A stretch of DNA of 64,000 nt from assembly GCA_038087015.1 (NCBI GenBank), contig JASBNA010000054.1:1-64000 (forward strand), written 5' to 3'. Below, piece after piece: positions 22,201 to 31,582 of the stretch (positions are counted from its first letter, which is position 1; each line of letters begins with the position of its first letter). A model generated the notes under the pieces. The model worked only from the letters and a program-made list of their open reading frames with translations. It was not told where the DNA came from and ran no database searches. The translations under genes and the position numbers were made by a program. Source of the DNA: Cerrena zonata (Eukaryota > Basidiomycota > Agaricomycetes > Polyporales > Cerrenaceae).

Positions 22201-23654
22201 ATAAGGTTAAACCATGGATTAAAGATGTTGAAGAACATCATGGGTTGAATATCAAGTTTATTATTAAATTGAGTAGTGAAGAAATGGCCAAATCATTAAA
22301 GATGGGATTAATGGAAAGATTTAGATTAATATCAACAATTAATTTAAGTAATATGGTTGCGTTTGATCCAATGGGTAGAATTAAAAAATATGATCGACCA
22401 AATGATATATTAAGAGATTTCTATTATGTCAGGCTTGAATATTATCAAAAACGTAAAGATTTTATGACTGATGATTTACAAAATCAATTGGTTAAATTGA
22501 GTGAACAAGCTAGGTTCATTAAGGCAATCATTGATCGAGAAATTACTGTATCCAATAAGAAGAGAAGTGAGTTAGTTGACGTCTTATTAAATCATAAATT
22601 TGTTAGGTTTGACCGAAATGGTAAAGCAATTAAAGAAACAACGGAAAGAAGTGGATTATTTGTTGATGATGAAGAATTAATTGAAGAAGAAGAACAAGAA
22701 ATTGGAGATATTAGTCAATTAAATGCTAGTGGAGTGAATAATTTAGCCGGAGAAGAAGAAAATGAACATAGACCAGAATCAATTTATTCGCAATATGATT
22801 ATTTATTGGGAATGGCAATTTGGTCCTTAACTAGAGAAAGATTTGAAAGATTGTTAAAACAACAAGAAGAAAAACAACAAGAATTAACTGAATTATTAAA
22901 ATTAAGTGCTAAAGATTTATGGAATTCGGATTTAGATATCTTCTTACAAGAATGGGAGAAATTTTTAGCGGATGATTTTGAAAGAAGAAATAGTATTATT
23001 CCAAATAAAGCTACCAAGAGGAAAGGTAAGACTACCAAAAGGAAAAATGAAGATAAAGAAGAACCAGCTAAGAAAAAGCCTACAATTAAGAAACCGGCGA
23101 AAAAACCAACCAAGGAAACCACCAAGGAAACCACCAAGGGAACCACCAAGGAAACCACCAAACCAGTTGAAAAGACTCAAGCAAGTTTGAAATTTGACAA
23201 AGCTGATCCAGAAGAAGACATGCTATCGTTTTTCAATAAAAGCTCTAGTGAAGAGGCCCAGCCCCCGGCCAAGTCCAAGACCAAGACCAAGCCAGTGCCT
23301 AAAAAAGAAAACAAAGAACCGGTTGTCCATTCCATTTTCAGTGATAGTGATGATGATTTACTATTGGGGATGAACGATATTGGCAAACAAAAGCCGGAAA
23401 TCGTGGTTTCTGATAGTGAAGAAGAACAACCCGCAAAACCGGCCAAGGGTAAGATGAGCATCAAAGACGAATTGGATGACTTAATCGAAACAACCCCACA
23501 AGCATCGACGTCCCCAGAGGGCGGACGCAGAGGGGCCAGAGCAAGAAGTACAAATCGAAAACCCGTCTCTTACAAACTAGACCTTGATTCTCTGCAGGGC
23601 AGCAGCAGCAGCGAAGAAGCAGAAGAAGAAGAGGATGATTTTGAAATGGAATAG
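19260..23654 (+). CDS. TOP2: DNA topoisomerase II
   Basis: An intact 1,464-residue type IIA topoisomerase (Saccharomyces 1,428). The GHKL ATPase domain shows GGRNGYGAKLCNIFS. The TOPRIM domain has Glu503 in EGDSALSL and the metal-binding DQDHDGSH (Asp582, Asp584, Asp586). The breakage-reunion domain has the catalytic Tyr840 in AAPRYLFT. The C-terminal region after about residue 1240 is charged and low-complexity, with a short repeat of KETT blocks at 23110-23160, Lys clusters that should act as nuclear signals, and acidic SDSDDD/SDSEEE patches typical of casein kinase II sites. It relaxes and decatenates DNA and is essential. The absence of any frame break over 4.4 kb contrasts with its neighbours. 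Confidence 0.98.
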   Translation: MSDFEDSASVSEAEYISSDGSEEFTETPAAVKKKSPPKPLQDATNTSNAPAKKKSNASEQYQKLSQLEHILKRPDTYIGSVEKTPTKMWSFDSVLESMKYEEVTIVPGLYKIFDEILVNAADNKIRDPSMKNIKVKIDPENNLISVMNDGKGIPVEIHEKEKIYIPELIFGNLLTSSNYDDDEKKVTGGRNGYGAKLCNIFSTEFILETADANTGLSYKQTWNNNMSKVSKPKITQLKSKKEFTRVSFKPDLLKFNMDSLDDQILSVLRRRVYDLCGTVKDCNIYLNDKKLSIKNFKSYIEMYVQALKAVAEDPIDPEDTNKTYAPLVHEVISDRWEIGFSVSDGNFNQVSFVNSIATTTGGTHVKYVSDQIISKLTETLAKKEKNKKLMIKAQDIRNNMFLFVNCLIENPAFTSQTKEQLTTRVSQFGGKLSEKFQVTDSLINKILKTSIVDKIRSIVSANHDKALQKADGSRKSRVKNVKLVDANKAGTKQSRNCFLILTEGDSALSLAVSGLAVVGRDYYGCFPLRGKLLNVREATPDQISKNAEINAIKQIMGLQHKKKYTKENIDQLRYGHIIIMTDQDHDGSHIKGLLINFFETSFPGLLEIPGFLLEFITPIVKVTIKGRNNKAEKIPFYTMPEFEEWRETTGKTCRWTQKYYKGLGTSLPEEAREYFAALDKHMKTFHELEGDDRGLIDLAFSKKKADDRKDWLQAFQPGTHLDPNLEIIPISDFINKELILFSMADNVRSIPSVLDGFKPGQRKVLFGVNKRNLKGEIKVAQLAGYVGNHTGYHHGEQSLTQTIIGLAQDFIGSNNLNILKPLGAFGSRAAGGKDFAAPRYLFTQLNEITRKIFNPLDQPLYTYVQDDEQYVEPEWYLPVLPMLLVNGAEGIGTGWSTNVPSFNPTDIVENIKRLMNGEELEELIPWYRGWEGTIEQNGGDKFKVLGRIEQIDNTTLEITEIPVKTWTNNMKEYLISGLGTDKVKPWIKDVEEHHGLNIKFIIKLSSEEMAKSLKMGLMERFRLISTINLSNMVAFDPMGRIKKYDRPNDILRDFYYVRLEYYQKRKDFMTDDLQNQLVKLSEQARFIKAIIDREITVSNKKRSELVDVLLNHKFVRFDRNGKAIKETTERSGLFVDDEELIEEEEQEIGDISQLNASGVNNLAGEEENEHRPESIYSQYDYLLGMAIWSLTRERFERLLKQQEEKQQELTELLKLSAKDLWNSDLDIFLQEWEKFLADDFERRNSIIPNKATKRKGKTTKRKNEDKEEPAKKKPTIKKPAKKPTKETTKETTKGTTKETTKPVEKTQASLKFDKADPEEDMLSFFNKSSSEEAQPPAKSKTKTKPVPKKENKEPVVHSIFSDSDDDLLLGMNDIGKQKPEIVVSDSEEEQPAKPAKGKMSIKDELDDLIETTPQASTSPEGGRRGARARSTNRKPVSYKLDLDSLQGSSSSEEAEEEEDDFEME

Positions 23655-24417
23655 TATAGATTATACATAAAATAAATCTACATTCAAGATACGGCCAATT
23701 CTCCCATGTAGACGCAAGATAACTAGATGCACTGGTGACTGGGGACAGATACCGATTTACGAGTAAGAAAATACCCTGTTTAAGGTTATGCTGGACACTT
23801 TAGCGAGAGATCACTTGTTCCGTGGTGATAAATAATATAACTCGAACTATCAAATAGGACTTCTGTTTAACCTTTTATTTTACGAGCTGGTGCAAAGTGT
23901 AAGTGAAATTGTTTTTTTTTTTTTGTTGTTGTTTGTTTCCTTACAAAGAAGACAAAGGCGGATTCTGCTTTGTATTATTCAAGCCCGTAAAAAATGATTA
24001 GAACGCCTTATAATTAGAAGTATTACATTATGGTTATAGCCCAACAAGTGGGCCTTTTAAACATACGATCTTTTAGAAGCTGATTGTAAGTGACATTTCC
24101 TTCGGTGGATGATTTCTTTTTATGCCATCGGACATTTCTTTTCACCAGACATTTCTGCTTATAAGGTTATATCATTTAAATCGCACGTCAACCCACCGAG
24201 TCAGCCTGATTGTAGAGCCCACCGATTGACCAGGCGGGATTACAAGGATTACGAGGGCAATAGCTTTTTTTTCTTTCTTTCCTTTGCTTTTGCTTTTGCT
24301 TTTGCAGTATATAATATATATGAAAGATTGATTTAGACTTTTATTTTCGTTAAGACCCCCAAAATTTTCTTTATTTTATATCTTTCCATATAAGGGTGGA
24401 TTTAATGCCAGTGAAAT
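23655..24417. other. Intergenic region between TOP2 and the Gln/His-rich gene
   Basis: About 760 bp without a credible gene. It has a T-run at 23912-23923 and a CTTTTG-rich pyrimidine tract near 24266-24305 close to the next start, the kind of tract seen in yeast promoters. Neither strand shows coding character. Confidence 0.6.
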
Positions 24418-25209
24418 ATGTTTCATTTTGAATCAACTAGTCTTCCTGCACCCTTTAATCCAATAATGTCTAGTGGTAATAATTATAATTCTAGTTATAA
24501 TTCTAGTTATAATTCTAGTTACAATTCCAATTACAATTCAGGTTATCCGTACGAATACCAGCAGCCTCAACACCAACAGCACCAGCAACACCAACAGCAC
24601 CAACAGCACCAACAGCACCAACAGCACCAACAGCACCAACAGCACCAACAGCACCAACAGCCGCAACAACGCCAGTTCCAACAGCAATACTACCAGCAAT
24701 TACCGCAGCATCTACCCAAGGGCCAACCCGAGCAGGATGGCCAAAATTACCCTTACAGTCCCAAATTCACTCCTCAAGATATTCAGATTTTGAAACAACT
24801 CTTGATGGCGGGGGAAAAACACAAGTGGAAGCAAATCACCAAGGAAATCAACTACCAAGCGGCAGGACGAAGAGGTGAAACCTATGTTGATGATAGTCAG
24901 AACTATAGTCCGGTGAATAACCATGCGTTAACTCTACAACAGCCGCAACAAGCACAGACCCAGGCCCAGCCCCAGGCCCAGACTCCACAACAAGCACAAG
25001 CACAACAGTCGCAGCAGCAGCTTCCAGCTACTGCCGGGACTAAAAACGTCTCTCCAACGTTTGTCATTAAACAGTACCAGTCACTACTCGGTTTACCTAA
25101 CAACGCATTGCATTTTGGTATTTTGGGTTCATCTTTACCTTATGTTGTTGCAGAAAATGGTTGGGATGATATAACGGCGTCCGAAGCATTGAACGATAAT
25201 GTTGAATAA
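24418..25209 (+). CDS. Gln/His-rich protein with a possible SANT/Myb-like core
   Basis: A 263-residue frame; a second ATG at 24466 could also serve as start. The N-terminal part has a YNSS repeat and then a long run of QHQ units (24570-24660), produced by a CAACAG/CACCAG microsatellite. A folded-looking core follows: FTPQDIQILKQLLMAGEKHKWKQITKEI, where the Trp spacing recalls a SANT/Myb helix, and after a second Gln/Ala-rich linker the phrase SPTFVIKQYQSLLGLP. The C terminus (GWDDITASEALNDN) is acidic. The pattern suggests a nuclear DNA-binding or coactivator protein, but I do not recognise an orthologue and the Myb reading is tentative. Confidence 0.7.
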   Translation: MFHFESTSLPAPFNPIMSSGNNYNSSYNSSYNSSYNSNYNSGYPYEYQQPQHQQHQQHQQHQQHQQHQQHQQHQQHQQHQQPQQRQFQQQYYQQLPQHLPKGQPEQDGQNYPYSPKFTPQDIQILKQLLMAGEKHKWKQITKEINYQAAGRRGETYVDDSQNYSPVNNHALTLQQPQQAQTQAQPQAQTPQQAQAQQSQQQLPATAGTKNVSPTFVIKQYQSLLGLPNNALHFGILGSSLPYVVAENGWDDITASEALNDNVE

Positions 25210-25326
25210 TCTATTATGTTGTCTTATACAAGTATTTTTTTTTAAGTCTCCTTCATTTCTTTCTTTGTCTTTTATTTATTATTTTTAGATGGTACCTCTT
25301 TATATAGGTAATATATTTAGAGTTTA

Positions 25327-25746
25327 TTATGCTCCTTGCACTTTACAATCGGTGCAATCATTGGAGTCTGTTAAAAAATCGCTTTTAGTATACTTATCAA
25401 TATGTCCCAAATTTTCATTGGGCCATAAGGAATCTCTAATTAAACTTTTCAATAATTTTGAATCGGGAAACCCATCAAAGTAATATGATTCATTTTGTAA
25501 ATCGTCACTTTTCTTGAATCTTCTTTTATAGATGATTTCAGGTTCGGAATCTTCAGTTTTAACCAAGATTATTTGAAAGATTCCCGGCTGGTGATAATTT
25601 GGTTGAAGGGAGATTTCGGGGATTAGGTTTTTGGCAGGATCACTGAAGGTTTGCATGATTTCCTGAAGATACCAGACTGCTCTCATATGCCATTTACAAC
25701 GAGCACAGAACTCAATAATGAGTTTCGGATACTTATTTACTGACAT
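25327..25746 (-). CDS. Rdx-family (selenoprotein W-like) thioredoxin-fold protein
   Basis: The start is the ATG at 25744-25746 (MSVNKYPKLIIEFCARCKWH). An upstream in-frame extension only translates a long A-run and is not used. The 139-residue product has the Rdx signature: a beta strand followed by CxxC (CARC, about residues 14-17) and the conserved KWHMRAVWYLQE helix. In animals the second position of this motif is selenocysteine (SelW, SelT, SelH); fungal members have Cys. The fold suggests a redox role, but the substrate is unknown. The C-terminal extension ends with a second Cys pair (DCTDCK). The ATG is close to an A-run of about 28 bases. Confidence 0.85.
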   Translation of the reverse strand: MSVNKYPKLIIEFCARCKWHMRAVWYLQEIMQTFSDPAKNLIPEISLQPNYHQPGIFQIILVKTEDSEPEIIYKRRFKKSDDLQNESYYFDGFPDSKLLKSLIRDSLWPNENLGHIDKYTKSDFLTDSNDCTDCKVQGA

Positions 25747-25779
25747 TCTTAAGAAAGAAGCACTAACTTGATTAAAAAT

Positions 25780-25806
25780 ACAAAAAAAAAAAAAAAAAAA
25801 AAAAAA
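25780..25806. repeat. Poly(A) run upstream of the Rdx gene
   Basis: An A homopolymer of about 27 bases lies roughly 35 bp upstream of the Rdx start codon; it reads T on the coding strand. Such dA:dT tracts commonly exclude nucleosomes in yeast promoters. Its length is likely unreliable given the homopolymer problems elsewhere in this sequence. Confidence 0.8.
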
Positions 25807-25933
25807 ACTACAGTGAGAAATTTGTATTAACAAAAAGAGACTAGCTTTTTTTGCATTAAATATTCTATTTGAAAAAGATTATATGCTAGAATTGAATAAA
25901 GCTAAGGATAATAATTACAGAACGAAATGAAGT

Positions 25934-27855
25934 CTAGAGGTTCATACTGAGCCAGTCCAAGTTTTGATTTTCATCATTTGAATGATCAATCATCATATTA
26001 TGATTGGTGTCTTCATTTTTGATTTGATTATTTTGATTAATTTCGAAAAAATTGGTTGAATGATGATCAAGTTCATTAATTGGGTGTAATGATTTATTTG
26101 AATCATCGAAGAATTGTTCAGGTAATGGCTGATTTTTTTCATTTCTTCTTTTAAATAAATTTTTTTTATCATCATCAAATTTTTTTATTGACGTTGGATT
26201 TAAATCGTCGCCATCTTTGATTGATTTATTCTTTTTTGGATTATTTGCACCTCGTTGTCTTTTTTTAATCACGTCAGTTTTCAAACTCAATGGTCTGACT
26301 ACTCCGTGTAATTTCAAAAACAATCCACAGGCATTACATAAAGGTTCTCCTTGAGGGTTTCTTCTCCAAAGCGGAGTTGTTTTAGTATGACAATTAGTAC
26401 AAGAAACCGTCAGTTCATCATTACTAATTTTTTTAGAATTCGATGAAGGTAATTGTGGAGTTGTTATTATTGTTTCATTATTTTTTTTCTTTAGATTTGA
26501 TGATGGACTAGTGCTTAAGGTTATTGTGGAAGATCTTGATTTTTTCACCATTCTTTTATTATAATCTGGTTGATTATGGCTTGATATTGAAGTACTTGCC
26601 GTTGATAAATTGTCATCGTTTATAAAAGAGTCATTCCAAGTTGAAGGCAAACTAAATGATTGCCCATTACTATTTTGATTAATGGTGGAAGAAGTACTTG
26701 AAGCAATACTTAATCTATGATGATGATTTGAAGAAGGGGGATGATCAAAATTATCAAAATAACTATTTGATTTATAATCAAATGCCGGTGATTGTTGAGC
26801 AGATGAAAGAAATGAATTATTTCGATGTAATGAATCAATCGATTGTCCTGGTAATGTGAATTGGGGTGGATTTTGTAAAGATTGCGAATGAGAAGTGAAC
26901 GGAGTGGTTGATCTTGATTTATTAAAATGGTCCATTAGACTAACCATCGAATGATCTTGTCTTGATAATTGATTATTATTTAATATTGATGAAGGCCCAA
27001 TAGTAGTTAACGGCAGTTCTTTTTTATCAAAAGAATTTGTTGATTGAGGAGAAAATTTTGAAGTTTGAGATATCGATGTTGATGAAGGTAATGAGTTTGA
27101 AATATTGTTCATTGGAGATTCAAAAGCTAACGGGTCTAATGAAAATGCAAACCCACCATTTTCTTTGGCCAAGTTATTTTCTCTTTTAGCAGCTGCTAGT
27201 GAAGCGGAAAGATTTGAATGGGTGTTTTTTGAATTTGAATTGGGTTATTTGGAATTGGATTTGGGATATCCGTGCCATTTGAAGCAAGAATCAACGGAGA
27301 AAATGGCGCTGATCTTTTCTTCAGATTATTTAGATTAGTGAAAGTAGATGAATCATCTTGTCCCATTTTTCTAATATGAGCAACATAATCAAATTCGTCA
27401 GCTGCAGGATCTAAATTAGGAGATGTCTTTTGGTTAATTGAATTTATAACTGGTGAAGTTAAAAATTGATGATAATCTTCCTCTTCATTTTTAACTTCAG
27501 CTTCCTCTTCTTTAGATTTTTGATCTTTAATATGATTAACAAACATCATTCGCCAAGTTAAATTTTCTATTCTTTTCTTATATGGTAATGATTCTTTTGC
27601 TTTATGATATAATTTCCATAATTTTTCTGCACTTGTTGAATCATCATCATTTAAATTAAAATGATTTGATGTATCAATCAAATTAAAATGGAATTTATTA
27701 GTTATTCTTGTTTTTTCTTCTTGATAAGAATTACTTTCTTCTATATTACCTCGTTGATGATTATTATTCTGATTAAATGGACTATTAGTAGCTGTTGTTG
27801 TTGAAGATACCGTTGATGATGAATCAAGTCCTCCTGAGTTAATTGAATGATTCAT
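25934..27855 (-). CDS. GAT1: GATA transcription factor Gat1 (AreA type), one apparent frameshift
   Basis: Two overlapping minus-strand frames form one protein of about 640 residues. The N-terminal frame begins at the ATG at 27853-27855 and carries the fungal AreA/Gat1 N-terminal motif ([13 protein letters not shown], then [12 protein letters not shown]). It breaks in a T-run at 27225-27230 (A-run on the coding strand), where one missing base restores [20 protein letters not shown]. The second frame holds the zinc finger CX2C-X17-CX2C (CTNCHTK to LCNAC) followed by the basic tail [12 protein letters not shown]. Such factors activate nitrogen-scavenging genes when preferred nitrogen sources run out. 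The DUF1752-like motif favours Gat1 over Gln3. The break falls in a homopolymer and is probably a sequence error. Confidence 0.9.
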
Positions 27856-29286
27856 TACGGGGATATCCGAATCAACTTTATACCAATAAAATTGCAAAAG
27901 AAAAAAAAAAAAAACTATTACTGACAGTATCTTTCGGATTGCTTATCAAAAATAAAGCATATATTTAAATAAGTTAAATAAGTTCAATAATAAATACTCT
28001 CTACTATTACTACAATTAAAAAAACCCATCAATACTTCTTCCGGCTAAATTTGCATTCTTTTCGCTGATAAACTTTGTAATTGGTTCCGTGAATAATCCT
28101 CGAATTTAATTGGTTTCTGATAACGAAATTGCAAAACCTGGCGAGTCACGTGCATAGCACCCGAGTCCCGGGAAAACCAAGGCGACCCGGCCGAGGTCTG
28201 CGTGGTGCACGGGTCGTCCACCGCCAGCGCCGCTGCATGTGCGTTGACCAAAAAGAGAGAGAGTAGGGTGTGCACTAACCAAAAACAAAGGGAGGGCGTG
28301 CGCCCACCCACACCCACCTTTTGGTTGCTACTTCTTCAATAGGCGTCTATTTTGCCACCGACAAATACTTCCTTCTTTTCTTTATCACCACATCTTCGTT
28401 ATTACCAGCTCTTCTTTAGCTTTACTTCTTGATCTTCGTTGATTTGTGTATGCTATACCGTTCTAACTAATTGATTGTAATTGTAACACTCAATAACCCA
28501 TATCTAGCCAATTGTAGCCAGCTGTTGGATTCTTGGAATTACCTGCCGACTACTCAGCATATCAACCGACTAAGCTGATATTGATACCACCCAATTGTTA
28601 CTGCTATAATCGATTGGACTGGATAAATTGTATAAGTCAGTGGATTGTATAATATCAATTTTCAAGTCGTTGACAATCGGTTAACTCAATTTACTATATT
28701 GCTTTCAGTTGCATTGCTCATTACCGCACAGTGTCCTATATCTTAAAACTAAGACTCCTTTTTTTTTTTTTTTTTTTTTTGGTTTGTTTGTTTCTGTTTA
28801 TTTTGGTTAAGGTCACCCTATTTGTATTTTGTTATTGTTACTGTTCTTTTGTCTTCCAAAATTCCATTTTCCATTTTCCTTCTTAGTTTCATATCATTTT
28901 TTTGGCTGTTTTGACCCTTTTTATCTCCTCCCCCCTTTACTACATCTAAATTGTTTCTTTTTTTCAGTTTATTATACTTTTTTTTTTTTTTACATTTTTC
29001 ACTCCTCTTTTATCGTACTACTTGGTTCTTCTGTCCATTACCAATTCCTTGACTAATACTACTCAGATTAATCATCTAGTAGTAAACCCAGCCATCTTTC
29101 ATCATATTCCATCACTTTTTCACAAAACTTCTCAATTTTTCATTTTTAACCGTTGAACAACCGTTTGGTTAAGACAGAAATCCTTATTTCTTATTAAAAC
29201 TCATTAGCTTGAGTTTTCATTTTAAAAGTAATACTCATTGATTTGTGTATTTTTTTTGTTCTCCTCGTTAATTGTTTATTATCAAT
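27856..29286. other. Long divergent intergenic region between GAT1 and the gene at 29.3 kb
   Basis: About 1.4 kb without a gene. A GC-rich block at about 28130-28320 stands out from the AT-rich surroundings and contains CACGTG. The half nearest the plus-strand gene is pyrimidine-rich, with long T-runs near 28760-28780 and 28977-28991, which fits a long 5' leader or promoter. Small frames in the GC-rich block have no coding character. Confidence 0.6.
28147..28152. promoter_or_regulatory. CACGTG E-box in the GC-rich block upstream of GAT1
   Basis: The palindrome CACGTG, in the context GTCACGTGCA, lies about 290 bp upstream of the GAT1 start. It matches the Cbf1/bHLH core. Whether it serves GAT1 or the divergent gene cannot be told from sequence. 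Confidence 0.4.
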
Positions 29287-30264
29287 ATGGCTGCTAGTTT
29301 AACTGAAGTTAAAATTCACCCAAAGCGTAAAATTTCTGAATTAGATGATATTACCAATAGTAAATATAATTCAAATGAACCTCGTCCCAATAAAAAAATG
29401 GCCAGTGTTAATGTCATTAAAGATATCTATATAAAAGAAGATTACCAATCTTATAAAAAATCATCTCACGTTGAAATTCAACAACGATCTCCTTCTCCTT
29501 CAGATCATTCAACCTCTTCCTCTCCTCCAAAACATAGACAAAGAACAAAATCAGTTTCTTTTGAATTATCTCATAATAAACATTATGAAAATTCCCCTTT
29601 ACTTACTCCAAAAGATGATGATGATGATGATGATGACATTATAAACCTTCCTAATGATAATGACTTGATAAATTCTAATGATACAACTAATACTTCTAAT
29701 GATTGTAATCCTCCTCCTCCCTTTTCAACTTCTCCTTCTCCCGGTACTTCTATCTGTGGTAATGAAATATCAACTGGAAATAAAATATCAAATCAAAATA
29801 TAACCGATTTAAATCAAAATTCCGATTATTGCTCACTTACATCTTCCCTTAATTTACTTGAAAATAATAAATCACAAATTGAAAATGAAATTATTCAATT
29901 ATCGAATCTTTCAAATCAAACCAAATTAAATAATTCTAATATTGATGAAAAAGAAATGTTGATTAATTTTTATATGAAATTAATTAATAATGAAACAAAT
30001 TTACCAAAACAACATCAAATATTGAAAAGTCCAATTATTAATTGGTCAAAATATCATTCAGGTTTAAAAAATGTTAATCTCGATGATTCAAATATTAAAA
30101 ATATTAAAAATTTAAAAAATAATTCTTCAAATTCAAATACTTTGTTTAAAACTTTAAATGTATTTGGTAATACAAATAAACGGGCCGATCAATTATCTCC
30201 ACCTCCTGGTGTTGGTGGTAGAAGTGTTGGATCTAAAACTACTGGGAAATCTTGTGGTAAATAA
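29287..30264 (+). CDS. Unrecognised low-complexity protein with many SP/TP motifs
   Basis: The ATG at 29287 opens a 325-residue intact frame. The N-terminal 100 residues are basic (KIHPKRKISELDD, then PPKHRQRTKSVSFEL) with several Ser-Pro and Thr-Pro sites that would suit proline-directed kinases. A run of eight Asp residues follows, and then a Ser/Asn/Thr-rich body. One more conserved-looking helical stretch reads EKEMLINFYMKLINNE, followed by ILKSPIINWSKYH. The C terminus ends PPPGVGGRSVGSKTTG. The general look is that of a small nuclear regulator of the Whi5/Nrm1 kind, but I could not match a defining motif and do not assign it. Confidence 0.75.
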   Translation: MAASLTEVKIHPKRKISELDDITNSKYNSNEPRPNKKMASVNVIKDIYIKEDYQSYKKSSHVEIQQRSPSPSDHSTSSSPPKHRQRTKSVSFELSHNKHYENSPLLTPKDDDDDDDDIINLPNDNDLINSNDTTNTSNDCNPPPPFSTSPSPGTSICGNEISTGNKISNQNITDLNQNSDYCSLTSSLNLLENNKSQIENEIIQLSNLSNQTKLNNSNIDEKEMLINFYMKLINNETNLPKQHQILKSPIINWSKYHSGLKNVNLDDSNIKNIKNLKNNSSNSNTLFKTLNVFGNTNKRADQLSPPPGVGGRSVGSKTTGKSCGK

Positions 30265-30496
30265 TTTTTAATTTCCTTTTAGTTTAACAGATTATGATTT
30301 CTTTCTTCTATCTTTTTTTTTTTTCCTTCTTATTTTTCTTTCTCTTTTATATTTTGTTCCTATATAGTTGCTTGTTTTCCGTTCTTTCCATTTTAGTTTA
30401 ATATCATACATACATTTATATAGTTTTAAATCAATTTTACGAGTTTTAATTTATTTAATTAGTTAAAAAAAAAAAAGATAAGGTATAAAAGAAAAA
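30265..30496. other. Convergent intergenic region before CUE5
   Basis: A short AT-rich interval between converging genes with T-runs near 30311-30323 and an A-run near 30464-30476. It presumably holds both 3' ends; I see nothing else in it. Confidence 0.6.
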
Positions 30497-31582
30497 TTAT
30501 TTCTTATTCTTTGTATCGTAGTTGGAAACACCAGTATCTTCATCTTCACTATCAGTTACTAAAAAGGCATCCGAGTTAATTGGAACATCTGAATTCAATG
30601 GCTGCCATTTATTACCACGAGTAACATTTTGTTCTTTATTACGATTTGGTAATGAAGGAGCAGAATCATCATTATTTGATAAATTTATACGGTTATGGAA
30701 ATCACTTGATAAAATTTCCGGATCTTCATCAAACTTATTTTGATTTCTATTTTGATTATTGGTTTGATTATTATTTTTGAAAGAAGATCCACCTAAAGCT
30801 CCAAATAATTGAGGTTTGGATTGATTTTCATTATCATTTGATCCTTGAAATTTTTTAGAAAATCCACTAACCCATCCATTTAATGTAGTTCTTGCTTCTT
30901 CAATACCTTGAGTAAAAGATTCTTTAATTTGATCAAATTCATCTGGACTTTCATCGTCATCATCGTATCTACGTTGTTGTTGTTGTTGATTTGATCTTCT
31001 TTGTCTGTCTTGATGTTTTTGTCTTCTTTTACGATCTTCTTTTTCAAATTCTTTTTGTAATTGTCTCGCTAATAATTCATCATCAGTTAATGTAGAATCA
31101 GGCTTGGATTTTTCATTTATTGGTTGAGCATTGACTTCAATAGTTGGTTTGAAACTTGGATCAGATATATATAATAAAGCATTAAAAGCAGGATCTAAAT
31201 TACCTTGAGATGCAATTATAACCGCAGTAATTAACTTATCTTCAATATTAGGGAATGCCTCCTTTAAAGTCTTTGTCAATTGAGAAGCTGGTGACAATGG
31301 TCTTGGAGGCGGTGCTGGTGGTGGAACTTCATCATTGATTGGAACTTCATCAACTTTTTCTTCAGTTGGCTTTGGTGGTAAAGCTGGCGGTGTTTCCTTT
31401 AATTCTTCCTCGTCATTAATTGCTTTGCTCTCTTCTTCCTTCTTTTCCTCCTTCTCTTCCTCTTTTTCCTCCTTCTTTTCCTCTTTCTCTTCCTCCTTCT
31501 CTACCTTCACCTCTTTCTTATCGTCTAAGTCTACCGGTTCAGATGATACAACGGTCAATTCTTCTTGCTTTTTTGGTGCCAT
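30497..31582 (-). CDS. CUE5: Cue5-like ubiquitin-binding autophagy receptor
   Basis: An intact 361-residue protein (Saccharomyces 411) starting at 31580-31582. The N terminus is a Lys/Glu repeat followed by two Pro-rich blocks. The CUE domain is at about residues 98-142: LKEAFPNIEDKLITAVIIAS, then GNLDPAFNALLYISDP. CUE domains bind ubiquitin. Near the C terminus the segment KWQPL (about 325-329) matches the WQPL Atg8-interacting motif described for Saccharomyces Cue5, which links ubiquitinated aggregates to autophagosomes. An acidic patch (TDSEDEDTG) follows. CUE domain and WQPL motif together make this identification strong. Confidence 0.93.
   Translation of the reverse strand: MAPKKQEELTVVSSEPVDLDDKKEVKVEKEEEKEEKKEEKEEEKEEKKEEESKAINDEEELKETPPALPPKPTEEKVDEVPINDEVPPPAPPPRPLSPASQLTKTLKEAFPNIEDKLITAVIIASQGNLDPAFNALLYISDPSFKPTIEVNAQPINEKSKPDSTLTDDELLARQLQKEFEKEDRKRRQKHQDRQRRSNQQQQQRRYDDDDESPDEFDQIKESFTQGIEEARTTLNGWVSGFSKKFQGSNDNENQSKPQLFGALGGSSFKNNNQTNNQNRNQNKFDEDPEILSSDFHNRINLSNNDDSAPSLPNRNKEQNVTRGNKWQPLNSDVPINSDAFLVTDSEDEDTGVSNYDTKNKK

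Noticed and set aside
25747..25833. N-terminal extension of the Rdx protein with a run of Phe residues
   Set aside because: It only translates the A-run and has no ATG in a usable place; the family start is the ATG at 25744-25746.
28045..28317. A minus-strand frame with a signal-like hydrophobic start in the GC-rich block before GAT1
   Set aside because: Open only because of high GC; two overlapping frames are equally open, and no domain is seen.
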